From positions 1-37,333 of the forward strand of contig JALLPB010000016.1 of the NCBI GenBank assembly GCA_036939975.1: a DNA stretch of 37,333 bases. Reading direction: 5' to 3'. Both the position numbers and the translations under genes were made by a program. Positions within the stretch are counted from its first letter, which is position 1, and every line of letters begins with the position of its first letter. The DNA comes from Cyclostephanos tholiformis. Its lineage: Eukaryota; Bacillariophyta; Thalassiosirophyceae; Thalassiosirales; Thalassiosiraceae. Under the pieces are notes generated by a model. That model saw only the letters and a list, made by a program, of their open reading frames with translations, ran no database searches and was not told where the DNA came from. Of this stretch, positions 19,024-28,232 are shown piece by piece.

Positions 19024-21033
19024 TTACATTTTACCATTCAAGAGTTCCTTCTCCAACGCACGTAAAACCTTTAACTCTGCTTCGCGCAAATCCCTCGCCA
19101 TATCTGCTCGGAATCGTCGATGCTCCTCACTATCGTCGGCCATGCCAGTTGCATCATTCTGCTTAGCAAGCCATGCCTTGGCATTTGTTCCATCGTCAAC
19201 TAAATTTTTGACTCGATCAATAATTCCTTCCATTATTAACCTTCTAGCGGGGGCATTCCAACCGCTGTCTCGTGCCGCCACCGCCATTTGAGAAGTCACT
19301 ATTTGAGAAGTATTAGCGGTACCCGACCTATTTTGTTGGTCACGTAATTGCGATATAGCAGAGGCAGCAGCACGAAACGCAGGAAGGATTGATTCGATTG
19401 CATCGCGATGGTAGAGATCATTGTCACGTGAGGGAGAGGACTGGATTTTTGTACCCACGACAACGCAGGGCTGACGACGCAAGAAGGGGTATTCTTGAGC
19501 CGTAGACATCGGCGGCGGTCGAAACAAGCTGACTAACTGCAAGCGTTCGAGTTGTTCGGGCCTTTCGCTTTTTACGTTTTCAATTGTTTCGTCCTCATCG
19601 ATGGCGTCATCGCGTTTCTCAATGACGTACACCTCATCGACGGCTTCCACTGATTCGAGGACTGCCTTCACCAGTGGTCCGTAATTTGATTCGAGTGAGA
19701 GATCGAGAGTTATCCTGTGGTTTGTTATTTGGTCGGGCGCAAAATCTATCTCAGCTGGAAAAAGCGGAATGGCCGAACATTCCCAACGTTGCGACTTCAA
19801 TCTCGGTACGAAGCCGTAACTACTCGCGATATCCCACGATGGTCTCCATCCGTAAGACTTCAATAGTTCCTCCCCCCTCTTCACCTCGCACAGGGTCGTA
19901 ACGACGATATCTCCCCTCCTGCCACCCTCGATCGCATCCTCGTCCCCCCCCACGTGCCACATCCAACGGACGTTGGGTTCCTCGTCATCGTGATTCAACA
20001 TATCCACCAGCGGTACCAACATCCGACCCTTCCCACTCGAGTCTCGTCCGGCGGCATCCCCGAAGGAACGAGACAGAACCGCCGCGAACGACGAGATCAT
20101 CGCGTCCAATACGCGCGTTCTTCGCGACGTGTCATCGCCAATGTCGCGATGCTCCGCGAGGAAAGACGACGACCACTCGCGCACCACGAGGCCGATGCCG
20201 GCGCGTACCTCCCTCGCCCTCGTCTGTCCAATCGTTCCGCGCAGTAGGTTATCGATTTCGTCATCGGTCCAGTAGAGGTAATGGGTAGGGAAGGGATGAC
20301 GACGACGACGACGATCGTCGACGTCGTCGTATTGGCGTCGGGGCAGGAGTGGCATCGCGTCGAGGAAGAGCGAATGACGACGCGATTGTTCCAACGCATA
20401 CGACGTCGACCCTCCTCCCCCAATCGACGCATCGGCGGTCGTATCCGCATACCTCGTCAATTGGAGATGGGCCACGACGCCCGCGAGTATCGCCAATCTC
20501 TTCCCCCCGTCGATTCCTCCACATCCCACGCCACCACCGTCCCACGTTCCCTTCAACAACGTTAGCACGTCATCCCGTCCATCTTCCCCCCCCTCGTCGT
20601 ACGAATCGAGTATCGACGATGCGTCGATCATGCCCACCACCCCCAACGGCAGGCGCATCACCTCCGTGTGGGGAGGGACGTCACACGACGCCACGATGCC
20701 CGTTCCACCCTCGTCCGAGGTCGAACGTATGGCCAATTCCACGTGGGGACCGACGTAAACGTCGGGGGAATAGTTTTCGATGACGTACGACCAAAGCTCC
20801 TCGTGAGGGTGCCGCGTTCGATGCCGGTGGCGATCATCGCGTCCCGTCGCGGCGTGAATTTCCGACGACGATGACGACGAACGTAGCGGCGAGTCGCGAC
20901 GTCGCGATCGCCTGGGCGAGAAAATATCATCATCGCGTCGGTGCAATCGCGATCGTTGCGAAAGTAATAATGACGGGCGGTCCGACCAGCCGAGGGCGGG
21001 ATATAATAGCAGGGAGACGGTGGTCGCAATCAT
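19024..21033 (-). CDS. LSMT/SETD3-type SET-domain protein methyltransferase, possibly plastid-targeted
   Basis: This intronless gene encodes 669 aa. The split SET domain of the Rubisco large-subunit methyltransferase class is visible: GTGIVASCDVPPHTEVMRLP (N-SET), a long insert with the iSET helix, then LVPLVDMLNHDDEEPNVRW (SAM-binding N-H at about 346-347), GEELLKSYGWRPSWDIASSY (catalytic-type Tyr in SYG, about 392-394) and GFVP. A Rubis-subs-bind-like helical region follows (about 420-640). These enzymes methylate Lys (or His in SETD3) on proteins. The N terminus MIATTVSLLLYPALGWSDRP could be a signal peptide with Trp at +1, allowed in diatom plastid presequences; this is weaker than for the second SET protein. 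Asp/Arg-rich low-complexity insertions reflect GA-rich trinucleotide runs. The substrate is unknown. Confidence 0.82.
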   Translation of the reverse strand: MIATTVSLLLYPALGWSDRPSLLLSQRSRLHRRDDDIFSPRRSRRRDSPLRSSSSSSEIHAATGRDDRHRHRTRHPHEELWSYVIENYSPDVYVGPHVELAIRSTSDEGGTGIVASCDVPPHTEVMRLPLGVVGMIDASSILDSYDEGGEDGRDDVLTLLKGTWDGGGVGCGGIDGGKRLAILAGVVAHLQLTRYADTTADASIGGGGSTSYALEQSRRHSLFLDAMPLLPRRQYDDVDDRRRRRHPFPTHYLYWTDDEIDNLLRGTIGQTRAREVRAGIGLVVREWSSSFLAEHRDIGDDTSRRTRVLDAMISSFAAVLSRSFGDAAGRDSSGKGRMLVPLVDMLNHDDEEPNVRWMWHVGGDEDAIEGGRRGDIVVTTLCEVKRGEELLKSYGWRPSWDIASSYGFVPRLKSQRWECSAIPLFPAEIDFAPDQITNHRITLDLSLESNYGPLVKAVLESVEAVDEVYVIEKRDDAIDEDETIENVKSERPEQLERLQLVSLFRPPPMSTAQEYPFLRRQPCVVVGTKIQSSPSRDNDLYHRDAIESILPAFRAAASAISQLRDQQNRSGTANTSQIVTSQMAVAARDSGWNAPARRLIMEGIIDRVKNLVDDGTNAKAWLAKQNDATGMADDSEEHRRFRADMARDLREAELKVLRALEKELLNGKM

Positions 21034-21147
21034 CGAACTATTGGAATTCCCCCTGGTACCATATATATATGGGGCGGCGAGGGGGCGGGGGGGAGATGGG
21101 ATGTGAGGTGTTCAGTTGTTGTCTCCGCGTGAGATGATGATAATATT
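21034..21147. promoter_or_regulatory. Upstream region of the SET gene, with a short (TA) tract
   Basis: A TATATATATA tract at about 21061-21070 lies some 28-37 nt upstream of the SET gene start codon on its template side, where a TATA-like element or 5' UTR would be. It is flanked by a G-rich block. The transposon remnant begins just beyond. The TATA role is an inference. Confidence 0.35.
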
Positions 21148-21180
21148 GAGGTTGAGGGAATTAAGGGGGCTTGCCCTCAT

Positions 21181-21240
21181 TTTAGCCGTCTCCTCTCCTC
21201 CGCGAGGTTTTTTAGCTGTCTCCTCTCCTCCGCGAGGTTC
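21181..21240. repeat. 30-bp tandem duplication inside the transposon 3' region
   Basis: Two adjacent 30-bp units differ at two positions; each starts tttagc(c/t)gtctcctctc. A shorter third variant (ggccatctcctcctaaatat) follows. The unit is absent from copies 2 and 3 of the transposon, so it arose or expanded in this copy. Confidence 0.85.
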
Positions 21241-21344
21241 TAAATATTTTGGCCATCTCCTCCTAAATATTATTTTGATTTAATAAGCATTAAAGTAATA
21301 CGAACCATGTTCATTCAAATATGCACTAAGCATATAATTAAAGA

Positions 21345-21895
21345 CTAATCCTCGTATTCTACGCTAAAGAGTGGCTCACCCTGCTCGATGGTGAGCTGGG
21401 TGAGCACCGCACACGCCCGAAAGACCTCACCGTGACGACGAATGTCGTGACGAAAAACTTGGGAAAGAATTCCCCAATTTTTGAGCCGACCGTTGATCGT
21501 CTCGTGCCTCGCCCGAACACGTGCCTGCATCGCCAGTTTCTCGGCAGGGGCGATGTCGTTGCGTGGGCACTTGACCTTGCTTGGGTGCCCACGATACCCA
21601 TCGTCGGCCTCGACTCGCTCGTACCGCTTGAGGAAGTTGGCGAGCACGGCGTTGAAAATCTTGATGTCCGGCCATTTTCCGGCGGGATATGGACCTTGAA
21701 TCCAAACGAGGTTCCCCCCCCGGATGTCGACGCCCAGCTCGTACCGCAGGGCGGACTTGCCGGCGTACTTGTGGGAGCCGAAGGGGTTCCCCTTCTTCGC
21801 TTGCCCCTTTTGGGGGATCCGAAAGTCGGTTCCATCGACCGACATCAGGCAGTCGTTGCCGATGTTGTCAATGAACCGTCGATCGAAATCGACCT
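21345..21895 (-). pseudogene. DDE_4-type transposase, C-terminal exon only
   Basis: The open frame reads from 22031, but homology to transposase starts near 21895, right after a good acceptor (tttcacaaaattgcag). The last exon then encodes DCLMSVDGTDFRIPQKGQ (first catalytic Asp in VDGTD), LRYELGVDIRGGNLVWIQGP, DIKIF, ERVEADDGYRG (second catalytic Asp region) and a C-terminal ARHETINGRLKNWGIL (Glu of the triad) with RACAVLTQLTIEQGEPLF. This is the DDE endonuclease superfamily 4 type typical of PIF/Harbinger transposases. The N-terminal exon that precedes this intron in the 36-kb copy is absent, so it is probably inactive although the exon frame is intact. The 136 residues before the acceptor side are not homologous and are intron or flank. 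Confidence 0.75.
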
Positions 21896-22015
21896 GCAAT
21901 TTTGTGAAGGGAGGGGAAAGAAACGAGGGCAAGGTGGGCGAGACGATGAGACGATGATGATGCTGATGGACGATGATGATGTCGACGACGACATCGAAGG
22001 CGCGTGGGGGGATTG

Positions 22016-22457
22016 AGTTTCCACTTGACAAGGAGAAACAATGAAGTATTTTAACACTTTGAGTTTAAGACATTCTTCACCCGATCTTCAGTAAGATTCA
22101 ATACACGTGACGACCAAGCAACTCTTGAGTCTCGAACTCATTATGACATGAGCTGAGTATAAAAAAACTAAGGAGACTACATTGGCATGGAAGCCATGTA
22201 TCATTTCTTTGCATTCTTCATTTTACAGACGAATCTGAGAGATAGCAGAAAGATACTACTAAGATGAAGTGTGTTGTATCTGTTTGTTGTTGTTGTCGTC
22301 GTCGCGGCATGTGACGTAAATAGATCAGGGTAGATTAGCTATGTACTGTCTGTCTGTCTGTCAAAGGAGCTACCACATATGGCATTTTAAGTACGATAAG
22401 TAAAATTCGATGCAGGTAGGTAGATAAAGACGTGTGCAGATCCTGCTTGCAGAGGAA
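22016..22457. other. Spacer between two transposon remnants
   Basis: No gene is recognised. It holds a (gtct)4 microsatellite near 22347-22362 and a short (gtt)n/(gtc)n run near 22282-22302. It may contain lost 5' transposon sequence that no longer resembles the other copies. Confidence 0.45.
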
Positions 22458-22714
22458 TTGAGGTTGAGGGAAAAGGAGGGGAAGCCCCCCATTTCTTCTC
22501 CATCGGGCTTCCCCCCTTTTTATGAGGTGATCCCATAACACAACTTCTTATCATGTAAATAAATAGGTAATCATTATTTAATAAGCATTAATATAATACG
22601 ATCCATGTTCAATCAAATAATATGCACTTAGTATAATATTAAAAACTAATCCTCATATTCTACGCTAAAGAGTGGCTCACCCTGCTCGATGGTGAGCTGG
22701 GTGAGCACCGCACA
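22458..22714 (-). mobile_element. 3'-end fragment of the DDE_4 transposon, copy 2
   Basis: Positions 22579-22714 repeat 21281-21416 nearly exactly, including the last ~23 transposase codons (RACAVLTQLTIEQGEPLF...EYED, stop at 22646) and the 3' flank 'taataagcattaa'. The terminal motif attgaggttgaggga is at about 22458. Homology ends abruptly at the unknown base 22715, so the copy is either truncated by a rearrangement or cut by an assembly join. Confidence 0.75.
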
Positions 22715-22715
22715 N
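22715..22715. other. Ambiguous base N (possible assembly join)
   Basis: This is the only N in the window. It sits exactly where the copy 2 transposase homology stops and an unrelated palindromic repeat begins. A single N at a sequence change suggests a scaffold or contig join or a collapsed palindrome rather than a simple base ambiguity. Confidence 0.6.
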
Positions 22716-22834
22716 GACGGCAGGTCCGGACCTGCCGTCCAGATTCTGGAATCTGGACAGCCATGTACCTCGATCTGGACCAACTCTGGACCAAGTCTGG
22801 ACCAAATCTGGAATTGTGAAAAAACCATCTGGAC
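22716..22834. repeat. Palindrome plus TCTGGAC repeat array
   Basis: 22716-22739 is a perfect 24-bp palindrome (gacggcaggtcc and its complement). It overlaps a second inverted repeat: arms gtccagattc (22737-22746) and gaatctggac (22749-22758) around a 2-nt loop. Then come direct copies of tctggac at 22752-22758, 22774, 22785, 22796 and 22828, three of them in strict 11-bp register (tctggaccaac, ...aag, ...aaa). The role is unknown. Confidence 0.85.
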
Positions 22835-23160
22835 GAATTTTGGCAACCACCCAATGTATACTAATGCTTGACAATACCGTAGGATATGCTGTTTAGACAA
22901 TACGCTGTTTAAGCAAATTGTGAGAAAGAGTATTGCTACATACTCCATCTGCAATGCTCCTTAAATCCTACGTTGGCAACTGATTTAAATAGCATAGTTT
23001 TTCTTGTCTTGAGAAGATGATTCGAACAATTTGTGGGTTGGCTGGGTTCCTAGTTCTGTTAGTGTTGTGTAAGGCGCACCTAACAAAAGCACCACAAACA
23101 ACAACCACACCTAGCAAAGTTATTACGATACTCCAAAAAAAAAGAAAAATCACCCGCAAG
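22835..23160. other. Intergenic, no gene seen
   Basis: AT-rich spacer between the TCTGGAC array and the family B repeat. No coding or RNA feature is recognised. Confidence 0.5.
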
Positions 23161-23445
23161 TCCCTCTCTCGTTGTGGGTAGAATGGTGGCGCCATTAAAT
23201 CATGGCGTCACCGCTCCCCAACGCCATGCAAAGGCCATGATCCCTTGGACTTTCTGTCGCTGTCATCGGATCGCTCGCTTGGGGGGTCAAAATGAGAGGG
23301 GTCAAAAAAATCAATACCTCACTACCTTAAAGGGCTGCAAAACATCGTAAACATGCAACAAACAACAACAAATGAGCGACCTTGACAGAAGTGAGATGGG
23401 ATGGGACGAGAGAACAACGGGGGGTGCAGGGGGAGCACAATTTGT
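23161..23445 (-). repeat. Dispersed repeat family B, copy 2 (reverse orientation)
   Basis: The reverse complement aligns with 1435-1690 over a series of blocks in the same order, including 'ttgttgcatg', 'ctttaagg', 'catggc', 'ggggagcggtgac' and 'gagagaggga'. It shows no coding frame and no visible terminal repeats or target-site duplication. Confidence 0.6.
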
Positions 23446-24009
23446 TTTTGGGGCAATTAAGTTGGGCGGGGGGAGGGGAAACTAGGTAAAATCGATCATT
23501 ATATTAAACTATTTTATTTCTTGACCAATTTACAAAATGAAATAAAATCCTTTGACAAATCCATCGATCAACCCATTGCGTAAGTGCTACCAGGAGGGTT
23601 TTGCCTAAATCGCAAAATCTGTGCCGCCGGACCCGGCAAACAGCTCCACCATGGTTGTGTTCTATTTTTTTTTAATGTAGCGTTGTGTTGGGGTTGTGTG
23701 ATTTCTGTGGGGCACGTTCATCGGTGTAGCTTTTTCACGTAGGATACAGTACAAAAATGGTTCATCAAGACCGGAATGTGCCAAAAAAAGAGAGCAAAAT
23801 TGATTAAGGTAGGAACTATACAAAAAACTCTTTTATCTCTATTTATCTATGATTTAGGAGAAATCATGTCATCCTATCGTACGGTATCTCCTGCTCTCTC
23901 ATTCTCTCGCTATTCCCTCAACTCCATCCTTGCAGCGTGCAGCTGGCAGCCGACACCGGTACCTACCTAGGTATTATCTATCGAACCCCCTCCTCCGCCG
24001 CTCCCCCCT
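23446..24009. other. Intergenic upstream of the second SET gene
   Basis: AT-rich DNA becoming C/T-rich towards the gene. It contains a 21-bp block gtaggaactatacaaaaaac plus t (23809-23829), which recurs at 29393-29413 on the same strand. The promoter of the SET gene should lie in the last few hundred bases. Confidence 0.45.
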
Positions 24010-24020
24010 CCCCCCCCCCC
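24010..24020 (+). promoter_or_regulatory. Poly-C tract just upstream of second SET gene start
   Basis: Eleven C residues within a longer C/T-rich stretch end 13 nt before the start codon at 24034, matching the position of the C run before the amidohydrolase gene. The role is unknown. Confidence 0.3.
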
Positions 24021-24033
24021 TCATCACCCCATC

Positions 24034-26063
24034 ATGACGAAGGGAGGGACGTTCCTTGCTGCCGCAACGGCATTCTTAGCATGCTTCTCGAACGATTTCT
24101 CCATCGCAATGGCATTCGTCGACCCGTCCACGGCATCGGCATCGACACCTGCATCGACCTCCGCGCCGCGACCTTCACCGAGGAGGAGGGGGGGGGGGGA
24201 ATCGTCCGCGTCGGACCACGCGGGGAGAATGCCGCGAATGCGACGAATTCGACCACCGCACCCTTCGTCTCCCCGGCGCCTCCATGTATCGTCGTCGACT
24301 TACGATAACGACGTGGGATACGCCGTAATCGACATCGACGAGGCCGCCCCCCGCGACCTGTCGTCGTTCGTATCGTGGGCGTACGAGTGCGCGGGGATAC
24401 AAACGTCGTCCGGATTCGCCCTGAATAACGATGACGGCATGAACGTCGACGTTTACGCGTATACGACGATGGATGCGCCCGCGGGATCGTGCGTACTTTA
24501 CGTTCCCGAAACTTGGATATTGTCGAGCGACAGGGCGATGGAGGAATTTAGAACGCCCGATATGGAACCGGCGGAGAAGGTGAGGAATACGCCCATACCC
24601 GCCGTCTGCGTTATGCGATGCCTACGTCATGGAATCGCGATGTTCGCGCTTCTCCGTTAATTCCCATCAATAATTGTACCATTGTCCCTCCCCTCGTCGT
24701 TCGCTCGGTCGCGTCGCGTCGTCTTTCATGTTCCAATTCGACACGGAGAATCCCTAGGTACTGTCCAGCATTAATGCTGATACGGAATTGCGTCAGTATT
24801 ATCTCATGATCAAGATACTGGTCGAGTACGAGAAGGGGGAGGGATCCCCGTGGTTTCCTTGGCTCAATTCGTGAGTTTCACGTCTCTCTCTCGAGTGTGA
24901 TTGATTTGCGCCCCCAACACTCCTCGTTTCGCTCGGCCTCGCGTGTCCATGTCTAACGACGACATGATTGAAATGCCAACCCTCCATTTCTTCCACGACC
25001 GGGTTTCTCCCCCCCCCCCCTTTTTTATATTGCCGCGATTTCCAACAATTTGAGGTTGCCGAGATACTACACCAACGCCGCTTCCATGACCCCCTTCTGC
25101 TGCCTATGCCTGCCAAGTCTAATGCGCAAGCTCGCCGTTCGCGAACGGGGGAACATGTCGAGATTGTCGGTTGGCTCGATCAAGCTAATACCGTTTTTAA
25201 ACGATGATACCAAGTACAACGTCGACCTATGCAATTGGGCGTATCAGGTCGTATACACTAGATCGTTCGAGAGTCCCGATGGCGACCTGCGAATAGTACC
25301 AATGGGCGATGTGAGGGGGAAAAACTTTCCTTTCTTGTCTTTGCGCTAGTTTGCTTGCCATTTTTTTTTTTTTTCGTCGATATGTTCCGGGTTTTTCGTT
25401 GGCCTTTCGTTTCACATTCTCCCTTCGTTTTCCACCCCTCCACATATTATACGACCGTGCCAGATGTTCAATCACGGATCGGAATGCATGGAGATCGAGC
25501 CATCCTACGACGAGGATGGCAATTACTACGCGTACACCACGTGCGACGTCCCCGCGGGATCGCCGCTACGCACGAGCTACTCAGACCCGACTAACCCGTC
25601 GTTCCTATTCGCGCGTTACGGCTTCATCGACGAGATGACCCCCGCGACGTTCTGCAAGATCATACCGTCGCACGTCAACAAGGACATGGAGGAGCTCGGA
25701 TATTCGGAGAGCAGGATGCTGTTTTACAAGCAAGGGGACGTAAGCGAGGAGGTGTGGGATGTATTGCTTTACCAACACCTAAGCTCCACGAGGATCGGGG
25801 ACAGGAGGGCGCTTATGGAAGCCCACAAACGGGGGGATTACGAAACAAAACGTATGCTTCACGAGAAGTACTACCCCGACACCTCGCGGGCGTTGTTGGA
25901 TCACATCAACGACTTTCTGGAACTGCTGGATAAGCTGAGCGGCAAGGCGGAGGAGAGGCAACGTAACATCGATGACCATCCCAGGCTGCCGTTGATTCTC
26001 AAGCATAATCAGTTCGTGAGGGATACATTCTTGACTGTGAGATATAAGTACTTTGGCTATTAA
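24034..26063 (+). CDS. Four-exon LSMT-type SET-domain methyltransferase with plastid presequence
   Basis: Hand splice model: exons 24034-24579, 24758-24870, 25055-25310 and 25464-26063, with introns of 178, 184 and 153 nt (GTGAGG...CCCTAG, GTGAGT...TTTGAG, GTGAGG...TGCCAG). The frame is kept for 504 aa. Splicing rebuilds family spacing: WFPWLNS joins to LPRYY ('SLP'), and PMGD joins to MFNHG, the SAM-binding N-H (N308-H309). TSYSDPTNPSFLFARYGF (Tyr 344) is the end of the SET core, and a helical C-terminal region follows (about 355-504). The N terminus MTKGGTFLAAATAFLACFSN then SIAMAFVDP is a signal peptide with an A-F junction as in diatom plastid proteins, so a plastid substrate (Rubisco, aldolase or another protein) is plausible but unproven. 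A 12-G run in exon 1 (24188-24199) is prone to length error. The first intron is the least certain: unspliced, exon 1 would end at 24660. Confidence 0.8.
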
Positions 26064-26334
26064 CGAATGACAAGAGGACGCATCGGCATGATGATTTTTT
26101 TTACGTAAGATGGAATGCAATTCTTGTAAATTGTTACCTCAAGGTAATGAGGTGTAAGAGAAAATCGAAACTAATTGGCAATTTATATAACTAATTTTCT
26201 TCTCCTCTTGCAAAAAAGTCTCAGATCAAGAAACCCAACCTGCAATAGCACAAGCATCGAGCTCAGTCAAATATCGTCGCATGGTTGTAAGAGGATTGCG
26301 GAATTATGATGTGATCCCGATATTCCTCACTCTT
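26064..26334. other. Convergent 3' spacer
   Basis: 271-bp AT-rich spacer between the 3' ends of the SET gene (+) and RRS1 (-). Nothing else is recognised. Confidence 0.5.
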
Positions 26335-28232
26335 TTACTTGATTCGCTTCTTGGTCACCTTCTTCATCTTGCCAGCGCCCGCACGACCCTTAAAGTGATT
26401 CGAATAGAAGTGTGAGATGGAGCGTATTTCGATGGAAAAAATTGACGGCTCGATCGGCACACAAGGTACCACAACTCTCGATCAAAAAGAGTGAACTCAC
26501 CTTCTTTTTCCTGAACGACCCGCCTCCCAATCCATCATCGAAATCGTAATCGTATGCGGTCTCTCCCTTGGCAAACTTGCCTTTTCTCACGTCCCGTTCC
26601 CTCTCCTTCGAGCTCGGGCCGTTAATCACCCTGTTAAGTATTTCGGAGCTCTGACGAGCCTCTGATTGCAAAAAATTCTTATTTGTGCCACCGCCGCCGA
26701 TATCAGCGTCGAACTGTTTCCGCTTTTTGCCGTTAATGCTCTTCAATAGTTGACCCTTCCTCTCCGGCTCACCCTCACGCAATCTATCGAAACGCCCGAG
26801 CGACGCCGTCGAGACCTGCGTCGCCTTCAGCGCTAGCGTAGTCGACGGCTTACCCCTCCTAATGATCGCGGTCCCACCCACACCGTCTCCGTAGCCGCCT
26901 CCTCCGCCCCTCCCCTTAGGGATATCCGTCGGTACCCCCGCCGGTGCTACCAGTCCCCTCTTGCGATCCTTCTCCCTCATAATTGCGCGCTGCTTCTCTA
27001 GACGGGCGCTATCCTTGACGAGCCTGTTCGCGCTCCCCTTCTCCAAGACCCCCGCACGCTCCGCATTTCTCATCCGTCCCACCGTGTTCTTGCCGACCCT
27101 GGCCCTCTTCTCCTCCCTCAACTTCTCCCACGGATCTTGATTGGGGTCGTCATTCTTCTTGACCTCGATAATCGGCCATGATTCTGGTCCGGCATTGGCC
27201 CTATTGGCAGCCGAGCCGGTCAGGTGCTTCCATTCGCCGGTCGATTCGTCATACACCTTACGCGAGCGCTTGGATTGGGGCACGATGCCACGCTTAAGAG
27301 CGAATTGTTCCCACTTGGAAGGCTGTTTGGGAGGGGGCGGCGGCTGATAGTATTTGGAGGGAGGATATGCGAGTTTTTTTTTATGGCGGTGAGAATTCAA
27401 CGAAGGCGACAAAGTCATCAATGAATGGATGAGAACGGCCGGATGATGGCGAGATTAACGCCTCTCCCCCCACGAAAAGTCGTGAATCAGCGAAGCCCCT
27501 TCTATAATCATCCAAGAACCAACTCACCAACGATCGTGGCAATTTCGTCACAGCCGACGCGGTCGGCAGCCTCGCCAGCATGCCAACGTCCGTCCTCTCG
27601 GTCGGTAGTCTCCACAACTCGCGCAACAGCTGTGTCGTGCCCTCGACAGCCTTGGCGAGCAATAGTGATTCGTTCACCACCCCCACCCCCGCCGTCGTCG
27701 ACGATTCGATCGTGGGCGATGAGCCGTACCAATCGGCTCGTTTTAATTTGGTATGATTACTACCAGCGCCACCGACACGGTAGAGATCGGCGATGTTGAT
27801 CTGGTGCGTGTTGAAAGCCAGGAGGTTGGTCAGGTCGAAGGTGCACTGCTCACCGCCGCAGCTATCGCGGACGTTGCCATCGTCGACGTTGGCGTTCTTG
27901 CCATCGACGGCGTCCGCATCGTCGCCGCTTTCAAATTCCTCATTGTCACGTCCTTCCTCCTCTAATCCATCATCACTATCATCGTCATCTTCGTCGTCAT
28001 CGTCCTCCTCCTCCTCCTCCTCCTCCTCCCCTGACGATGTCGCATCGACGTCCAATTGTGCGTCGCTACTCTCCTCGCTGCCGCTGTCCAGCTCGTCGTT
28101 GTCGTCATTGTCATCGTCCGACTCTTGTCGTCCTACCTCGGACGAGCTCGTGGAGGACGCCTCTTCCTCCTCCTCCTCCTCCTCTTCCTCCCTCCCGCGG
28201 TCCTCCTTCGTCTGCTTCTTTCGTAACATCAT
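26335..28232 (-). CDS. RRS1: RRS1, regulator of ribosome biogenesis (60S assembly)
   Basis: Hand splice model: exon 1 28232-27528, intron 27527-27344 (GTGAGT...TATCAG), exon 2 27343-26501, intron 26500-26389 (GTGAGT...TTTAAG), exon 3 26388-26335. All junctions are phase 0; 533 aa. After a long acidic Glu/Asp/Ser region (about 1-120) comes the RRS1 domain: FDLTNLLAFNTHQINIADLY, TTQLLRELWRLPTERTDVG and ASAVTKLPRS. The first splice then gives PPPPPKQPSKWEQFALKRG with the same LPR-to-KWE spacing as other RRS1 proteins, followed by KRSRKVYDESTGEW and DPWEKLREEKRARVGKN. The last exon adds a short basic tail (AGAGKMKKVTKKRIK). RRS1 works with RPF2 in the nucleolus to load the 5S RNP into pre-60S particles. 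The length exceeds the yeast (203 aa) and human (365 aa) proteins mainly through the acidic N terminus and Gly-rich insertions. Confidence 0.93.
28003..28027 (-). repeat. Trinucleotide run coding poly-Glu in RRS1
   Basis: A (CCT)n run on the plus strand, (GAG)n on the coding strand, encodes eight consecutive Glu in the acidic N terminus of RRS1. A second such run lies near 28165-28190. Length change would keep the frame. Confidence 0.85.

Larger units (their letters stand above)
21148..22015 (-). mobile_element. 5'-truncated DDE_4 (PIF/Harbinger-like) transposon, copy 1
   Basis: The element is defined by the transposase relic (21345 to about 21895) and a terminal motif attgaggttgaggga near 21147-21161. 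The same motif occurs near 22458 and 35647, each about 190-205 bp beyond a transposase stop. The outer end on the right is not found: transposase homology stops at an exon boundary and no matching inverted terminus is seen before 22457. The remnant is probably truncated at its 5' side. Confidence 0.6.

Noticed and set aside
21345..22031. Full 228-codon ORF as an intact transposase
   Set aside because: Homology begins only after a splice acceptor near 21895; the N-terminal ORF part is non-homologous and the first exon is missing.
22646..22954. 102-codon minus-strand ORF crossing the N as a gene
   Set aside because: Only its last ~23 codons match transposase; the rest reads through the palindromic array.
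24034..24660. Exon 1 of the SET gene as a separate 208-aa gene
   Set aside because: A strong AAG|GTGAGG donor at 24580 and in-phase downstream exons rebuild a complete SET protein.
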